The notes beneath the pieces are model-generated. The model searched no databases, was not told where the DNA came from, and was given only the letters and a program-made list of their open reading frames with translations. A stretch of DNA of 64,000 nt. It comes from Rhodopseudomonas sp. Its GTDB lineage: Bacteria > Pseudomonadota > Alphaproteobacteria > Rhizobiales > Xanthobacteraceae. Both the position numbers and the translations under genes were made by a program. The stretch covers positions 343,510 through 407,509 of the forward strand of contig NZ_JACABA010000003.1 in the NCBI RefSeq assembly GCF_013377015.1, in the 5' to 3' direction. Positions 59,606 through 64,000 of this stretch are shown one piece after another (positions within the stretch are counted from its first letter, which is position 1; each line of letters opens with the position of its first letter).

Positions 59606-61078
59606 TTGGCCGAATTGCATTCAAGCTTCTCAACCGCGACCGAACTCAACGCCGCGCTGAGAGCCAAGAAGGTCTCCGCAGTCGAACTGGCCAAGGACGC
59701 GATCGACCGCATCGAACGCTACGACGCGAACATCAACGCGATCTGTGTTCGCGATTTCGAGCGCGGCCTGCAGAGCGCGCGCGCCGCCGATCTGGCGCTG
59801 TCGCGCGGCGGGCGCGAACCGCTGCTCGGCATTCCGATGACCATCAAGGAGTCGTTCAACCTCGCCGGCACGCCGACAACATGGGGATTTCCGCCGCAGA
59901 AGAATTTCATCGCGGCGGACGATGCGCTGGCGGTGCAACGGGTGAAGGCGGCCGGCGGCGTGGTCCTGGCCAAGACCAATGTACCGATCGGGCTCGGCGA
60001 CTGGCAGAGCTACAACGACATCTACGGCACCACCAACAACCCGTTCGATCTCGGCCGCACGCCCGGCGGTTCGTCCGGCGGATCGTCCGCGGCGCTCGCC
60101 GCCGGTTACGGCGCGCTGTCGCTCGGCTCCGACATCGGCGGCTCGCTGCGGGTGCCGGCGCATTATTGCGGCATCTACGCCCACAAGCCGACCTTCGCGC
60201 TGTGCCCGGCGCGCGGCCACACCCCGCCGCCGCTACCGCCGCTGCCGTCGAACCGCGATCTCTCGGTAATCGGACCGATGGCGCGCTCGGCCGCCGATCT
60301 GTCGCTGCTGCTCGACGTCATCGCCGGACCCGACCCGATCTTCGACGGCATAGCCTACCGGCTGGAGCTGCCGGCGCCGCGGCACACCGCGCTGAAGGAT
60401 TTTCGCGTGCTGCTGCTCGACAACCATCCGTTGCTGCCGACCGGCGCCAACGTGCGCCAGGCGCTGCAGGCGCTCGCCTCCGGACTGAGCAAGGCCGGCG
60501 TCACCGTGACCCGCGAGACGCCTCTGCTGCCCGACCTCGCCGAGACCTCGCGGCTCTATGTCCGCATGCTGATGTCGTTCCTCGCCGTGGGCTTCCCATC
60601 GGAGATCTATGCCGGCGCGCAGGCCGAGGCCGCGCGGCTCGACCCCAAGGATCGCAGCCTTGCCGCCGAGCAGCTCCGCGGCATCACGCTCGGTCACCGC
60701 GACTGGCTGATCGACGACGGCGCCCGCACCGGCCTGCGCGCGCAGTGGCGCGCCTTGTTCGAGCAATACGACGCAGTGATCTGCCCGGTGATGCCGACGC
60801 CGGCCTATCCGCACGACCACAGCGAGCCGCAGGAGGCACGTCGCATCATCATCGACGGTGTCGAGCACCCTTACACCAGTCAGCTGGTATGGCCCGGCAT
60901 CGCGACGCTACCCGGCCTGCCGTCGACCGCGATCCCGGTGGCGATGTCGCCGGAGGGATTGCCGATCGGCGTGCAGATCGTCGGCCCCTGGCTCGAGGAC
61001 CGCACGCCGCTGAAGCTGGCCGAGTTGATCGAGCGTGAATTCGGCGGGTTCAAGCCACCGCCGGCGCTGATTGACTGA
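59606..61078 (+). CDS. amidase-signature-family hydrolase
   Basis: A 490-residue amidase. The Ser-Ser-Lys triad is apparent: Lys81 (GIPMTIKESFN), Ser156 (GGSSGGSSAA) and nucleophile Ser180 (SDIGGSLRVPA). GIYAHKPT and SFLAVGFPSEIYAG-type helices follow, with a normal C-terminal domain ending in GVQIVGPWLEDRTPLKLAEL. The start is TTG at 59606 with GGAG 8 nt upstream; an out-of-frame ATG lies at 59601. It hydrolyses an amide; the substrate is unknown. It is unrelated to the GatCAB operon as far as the context shows. Confidence 0.9.
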   Translation: MAELHSSFSTATELNAALRAKKVSAVELAKDAIDRIERYDANINAICVRDFERGLQSARAADLALSRGGREPLLGIPMTIKESFNLAGTPTTWGFPPQKNFIAADDALAVQRVKAAGGVVLAKTNVPIGLGDWQSYNDIYGTTNNPFDLGRTPGGSSGGSSAALAAGYGALSLGSDIGGSLRVPAHYCGIYAHKPTFALCPARGHTPPPLPPLPSNRDLSVIGPMARSAADLSLLLDVIAGPDPIFDGIAYRLELPAPRHTALKDFRVLLLDNHPLLPTGANVRQALQALASGLSKAGVTVTRETPLLPDLAETSRLYVRMLMSFLAVGFPSEIYAGAQAEAARLDPKDRSLAAEQLRGITLGHRDWLIDDGARTGLRAQWRALFEQYDAVICPVMPTPAYPHDHSEPQEARRIIIDGVEHPYTSQLVWPGIATLPGLPSTAIPVAMSPEGLPIGVQIVGPWLEDRTPLKLAELIEREFGGFKPPPALID

Positions 61079-61136
61079 TCGGCGACGCCGGACGATCCTC
61101 TGCCGGCGCGCCTTGCGCCGGCTGCCGGAGCACGAG

Positions 61137-61631
61137 ATGAGACTGAGCGCCCTGAGCTTGATCGCCGCCCTGGCCGTCAGCGTGACCACACCTTCGCTCG
61201 CCGCGACGGTGGTCGCTCTGGGCGCGAGCAACACCTTCGGCAAGGGCGTGGCGCGCAGCCAGGCCTACCCGGAGCAGTTGCAGGCGATGCTGCGCGCCAA
61301 GGGTCGTTCGGTCAGGATCGTCAATGCCGGCATCAATGGCGACACCACCGACCACATGCTGGCGCGGCTCGACGGCCTGCTCGGCCGCGACACCGTCGCG
61401 GTGATCCTGCAGCCCGGCGGCAACGACCGGCGCAAAGGAAAGAGCGACACCGGCGCCAATATCGAGGCGATCCGCGCCAAGGTGTCGGCGCGCGGCATCA
61501 GGCTGATCATGCTGCCGAACAACATGCTGCACGGGCTGCCGCATCAGCCCGACGGTCAGCATCTCACCCCGGAAGGTTATCGCAGCCTCGCCGCGTCGCT
61601 CGCGCCCGAAGTCGAGGCCGCGCTGCGCTGA
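61137..61631 (+). CDS. secreted SGNH/GDSL-family hydrolase
   Basis: A 164-residue exported esterase-like protein. The signal peptide (MRLSALSLIAALAVSVTTPSLAA) is followed by VVALGASNTFGKG, where the usual GDSL is replaced by GASN but the catalytic Ser31 is kept. Block III is PGGNDRR and the Asp/His pair is in DGQHLTPEGY. The length fits short arylesterase/TesA-like proteins. The ATG at 61137 gives a normal signal peptide; the open frame starts 66 bp earlier, overlapping the amidase end. Confidence 0.88.
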   Translation: MRLSALSLIAALAVSVTTPSLAATVVALGASNTFGKGVARSQAYPEQLQAMLRAKGRSVRIVNAGINGDTTDHMLARLDGLLGRDTVAVILQPGGNDRRKGKSDTGANIEAIRAKVSARGIRLIMLPNNMLHGLPHQPDGQHLTPEGYRSLAASLAPEVEAALR

Positions 61632-61656
61632 CTGGCGCGGCGCAGCCTCGCGGTTG

Positions 61657-62745
61657 CTACGAGTCGAACATGATCACGCTGCGCACGGTCTTGCCGGCCT
61701 TCATCGCCGCGAAGCCTTCGTTGATCTCCGACAGCTTCAGCCGCGCCGAAATCCAGTCGTCGAGGTGCAGCCGGCCGCGCAGATAGAATTCGACCAGCCG
61801 CGGCATGTCGACGCGAAAATGGTTCGAGCCCATCGACGAGCCCTGGATTCTCTTCTCGCGCAGGAAATCGAAGCCGTGCAGTTCGATCTTCTGGCCGAAC
61901 GGAATCATCCCGACGATGGTGGCGGTGCCGCCCGGCGCCAACATCGCAAAGGCCTGTTCGGCGGTCTCCTTGCGGCCGAGCACCTCGAACGCATGATTGA
62001 CGCCGCCCTTGGTGAGATCGCGCACCTGCTGCACGACGTCACCATTGGCGGGATCGACGATATCGGTGGCGCCGAGCTTGGTGGCGAGCTGCAATTTCGC
62101 CGGGTTGGTATCGATGGCGATGATACGGCCAGCGCCGGCGATCTCGGCGCCGTTGATCGACGCCATGCCGACGCCGCCGCAGCCGATCACCGCCACGGTT
62201 TCGCCCGGCGCGACCTTGGCCGTATTCACCACCGCGCCGAAGCCGGTGATGACGCCGCAGCCGATCAACGCGGCGAGATCGAGCGGCATGTCGCGGCGGA
62301 TTTTGACGATGGCGTTCTCGTGCACCAGCATCTGCTCGGCGAACGATGAAAGATTTAGGAATTGGTGGAGCTTCTCCGAGCGCGCCCAGCTCAGCCGATT
62401 GGACACGCCGGGCAAGAGCTTCACCGTGGTGTCAGTGCACAACACCGGCCGCCCGGTCGAGCAATTGTCGCAGGTGCCGCAGAACACCGAGAGGCAAGTC
62501 ACGACGTGATCGCCCGGCTGCACGTAAGTGACGTCGGAGCCGACCTGCTCGACCACGCCGGCCGATTCATGGCCGAGCACCGCCGGCAGCGGATGCGGAT
62601 ACAGCCCCTCCATGAAATGCAGGTCGGAATGGCACAGCCCCGCCACCGTGGTGCGGATCAGCACCTCGCGAGGCCCAGGCTTCTGCACGCTGACATCCTC
62701 GATCACGAGCGGCTTGTTGACTTCGTGGAGCACGGCGGCCTTCAT
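61657..62745 (-). CDS. zinc-dependent alcohol dehydrogenase
   Basis: A 362-residue medium-chain dehydrogenase. The catalytic zinc ligands are in GLCHSDLHF (Cys38) and GHESAGVV (His59, Glu60). The structural zinc loop is SVFCGTCDNCSTGRPVLC, and the NAD fold starts VAVIGCGGVGMASINGAEIAGA with an acidic residue after strand 2 (IAIDTN), favouring NAD. It oxidises an alcohol or reduces an aldehyde; the exact substrate is unknown. It is 55 bp from, and downstream of, the AidB-like gene on the same strand. Confidence 0.93.
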   Translation of the reverse strand: MKAAVLHEVNKPLVIEDVSVQKPGPREVLIRTTVAGLCHSDLHFMEGLYPHPLPAVLGHESAGVVEQVGSDVTYVQPGDHVVTCLSVFCGTCDNCSTGRPVLCTDTTVKLLPGVSNRLSWARSEKLHQFLNLSSFAEQMLVHENAIVKIRRDMPLDLAALIGCGVITGFGAVVNTAKVAPGETVAVIGCGGVGMASINGAEIAGAGRIIAIDTNPAKLQLATKLGATDIVDPANGDVVQQVRDLTKGGVNHAFEVLGRKETAEQAFAMLAPGGTATIVGMIPFGQKIELHGFDFLREKRIQGSSMGSNHFRVDMPRLVEFYLRGRLHLDDWISARLKLSEINEGFAAMKAGKTVRSVIMFDS

Positions 62746-62800
62746 TGGCGGTTTCCCTTGTTGCGGTCTTCTTGATTGCTCTTTGATCGTTGCGCGGCGG

Positions 62801-64000
62801 TTAGGCCGCCGTCAATAACTCGGCGATTTCCTTCATGTTCGCGGGGCCATCACCGAGCAGATGTTCGGCGATAGCAAATTCAGTATTGCCATTGCTCAGC
62901 GCAAACGGATCCGGCGCATTGAGCCGATGATCGACCACCAGCCGCGACAGCAGCACCCGGCGAGCATCGCCGCGCATCGCGTCGATCCGCGCGCCTTCCC
63001 AGGCCAACGTTACTGCGCTTGCAACGTGATACAGCGTGCTGGTGGCGCGGCGAGCGTCGGCTTCATGATCGGCGCGGCTGGCGACCTCGCGGGCGAAGCC
63101 GATGGCGCGATCAACCAGGCCGCGCAGCCGGTCGCGCCAGGCTTGCGGCACGCTGGCCGCGTCGTCGAGCCGCGCATGCAGATCGGCGGCCAGCGCCGAT
63201 TCCGCGCCGTGGCGGCCGACCGCGCGCTTCAGCGCGTCGATCGCGACGATATTGCCGGTGCCTTCCCAGATCGAGCCGAGATGCGCGTCGCGCAGCAGCC
63301 GCGCGGTGGCGAATTCCTCGACATAGCCGATGCCGCCGCGCATCTCCAAGGCGTCGCCGCAGACTTTGCGCGCATCGCGCGTGGCGCGAAACTTCAAGGT
63401 CGGAGTCAGAATCCGCAGCAAGGCTGCGGCGTCCTGGCTGCCGGCCTCGGCGCGATCGAGCGCATCGGCGGTGAGGAAGCTCATCGACAGCGCCTGTTCG
63501 GTCGCCAGCATGATCTTCATCAACTGCCGCCGCGCCAGCGGCAGATCGACGATGCGACTTCCGAACACCACGCGACCACGCGCCACCGCCATCGCATCGT
63601 GATGCGCGCGTCGCATCAAAGCGGTCGACTTGACGCCATTCGACAGCCGCGACGAATTCACCATCTCGGCCATCTGCGCGAAGCCGCGGTCGAGTCGGCC
63701 GACCGAAAAGGCGATCGCGCCTTCCAGCTTGATTTCACCCGACGCCATCGAGCGGGTGCCGAGCTTGTCCTTCAGCCGCACGATCCGATAGTGATTGGGC
63801 GAGCCGTCATCGAGATGGCGCGGCATCAGGAACAGTCCGACGCCCCTGGTGCCGGGGCCGGCGCCCACCGGGCGCGCCAGCAGCATCACGATTTCGGCGT
63901 CGGCGTTGGAGCAGAACCATTTCTCGCCGCTCAGCCGCCAGTTATCACCCTCCTGCACCGCCGTGGTGGCGAGCGTGCCGACGTCGGAGCCGCCCTCCTT
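62801..64000 (-). CDS. AidB-like acyl-CoA dehydrogenase, 5' part beyond window
   Basis: The C-terminal 399 codons of an acyl-CoA dehydrogenase-fold protein; the frame is open through the right edge and begins there with KEGGSDVGTLATTA, so the start is outside. WRLSGEKWFCSNADAEIVMLLARP and MRGGIGYVEEFATARLLRDAHLGSIWEGTGNIVAIDALKR fit the AidB/isovaleryl-like subgroup. E. coli AidB is induced by alkylation stress and binds DNA, but homologues in other operons are metabolic. An internal GTG at 63958 should not be taken as the start. Confidence 0.88.
   Translation of the reverse strand, partial: KEGGSDVGTLATTAVQEGDNWRLSGEKWFCSNADAEIVMLLARPVGAGPGTRGVGLFLMPRHLDDGSPNHYRIVRLKDKLGTRSMASGEIKLEGAIAFSVGRLDRGFAQMAEMVNSSRLSNGVKSTALMRRAHHDAMAVARGRVVFGSRIVDLPLARRQLMKIMLATEQALSMSFLTADALDRAEAGSQDAAALLRILTPTLKFRATRDARKVCGDALEMRGGIGYVEEFATARLLRDAHLGSIWEGTGNIVAIDALKRAVGRHGAESALAADLHARLDDAASVPQAWRDRLRGLVDRAIGFAREVASRADHEADARRATSTLYHVASAVTLAWEGARIDAMRGDARRVLLSRLVVDHRLNAPDPFALSNGNTEFAIAEHLLGDGPANMKEIAELLTAA

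Noticed and set aside
62801-64000. AidB-like gene considered as part of an alkylation-repair system with alkB at 26.1 kb
   Set aside because: The two genes are 36 kb apart with no shared regulator visible, and many AidB-like proteins are metabolic.

Overview
The window is high-GC alphaproteobacterial chromosome, most likely from a Rhodopseudomonas/Bradyrhizobium-type member of the Nitrobacteraceae. This is inferred from base composition, the gene families present, the dense acyl-CoA and aromatic catabolism, and several families of short palindromic intergenic repeats. I see no rRNA, tRNA, CRISPR array, transposase, integrase or phage gene. Both edges cut a gene: a Cache-domain protein on the left and an AidB-like acyl-CoA dehydrogenase on the right.

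Layout. (1) 0.4-8.5 kb, minus strand: a predicted amidoligase/peptide-tailoring cluster. It holds a transglutaminase-DUF2126 protein, a circularly permuted ATP-grasp/alpha-E fusion, a second transglutaminase and a BaiN-like flavoprotein; the last three genes overlap by 4 bp each. (2) 8.9-17.4 kb, minus strand: a branched-chain-type ABC transporter (livK-livH-livMG fusion-livF) followed by an Ldh-family dehydrogenase, an HpaI-type aldolase and a UxaA-type dehydratase, so probably uptake and breakdown of a hydroxy or sugar acid. (3) 17.6-24.7 kb: homoprotocatechuate meta-cleavage genes (hpaR divergent from hpaH-hpaF-hpaE-hpaD-hpaG and a ThDP enzyme), with a palindromic operator candidate in the divergent promoter. 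(4) 24.7-41.2 kb: mixed single genes, including an MFS transporter, AlkB, a response regulator, a thioesterase, a LysR/AhpD-like/PNPOx set, a GGDEF cyclase, a haloalkane dehalogenase, two cyclic-nucleotide-binding membrane proteins, a stand-alone IorB-tail-like protein and an unusual lower-GC E2-type acyltransferase.

(5) 41.3-55.0 kb: a complete beta-oxidation-type regulon around a TetR regulator. The minus arm has an SDR dehydrogenase, enoyl-CoA hydratase, feruloyl-CoA-synthase-like ligase, three acyl-CoA dehydrogenases (two of them a tandem duplicate) and a nitroreductase. The plus arm has a thiolase, a second acyl-CoA ligase and an alpha/beta hydrolase. Together these could activate and shorten an aryl-alkanoate or similar side chain. 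A 390-bp array of degenerate repeats lies between the TetR and SDR genes. (6) 55.1-64.0 kb: a TonB-like protein, an Omp25/31-type porin, a fused monoheme cytochrome-porin with the Cyc2 N-terminal signature, a HiPIP, an amidase, an SGNH hydrolase, a zinc alcohol dehydrogenase and the AidB-like protein.

The strongest candidate for an undescribed system is the Cyc2-like cytochrome-porin next to the HiPIP (56.8-59.3 kb). It looks like an outer-membrane electron-uptake or Fe(II)-oxidation module unlike the decaheme/porin PioAB system known from Rhodopseudomonas. The ATP-grasp/alpha-E/transglutaminase cluster and the repeat array are the next most interesting.
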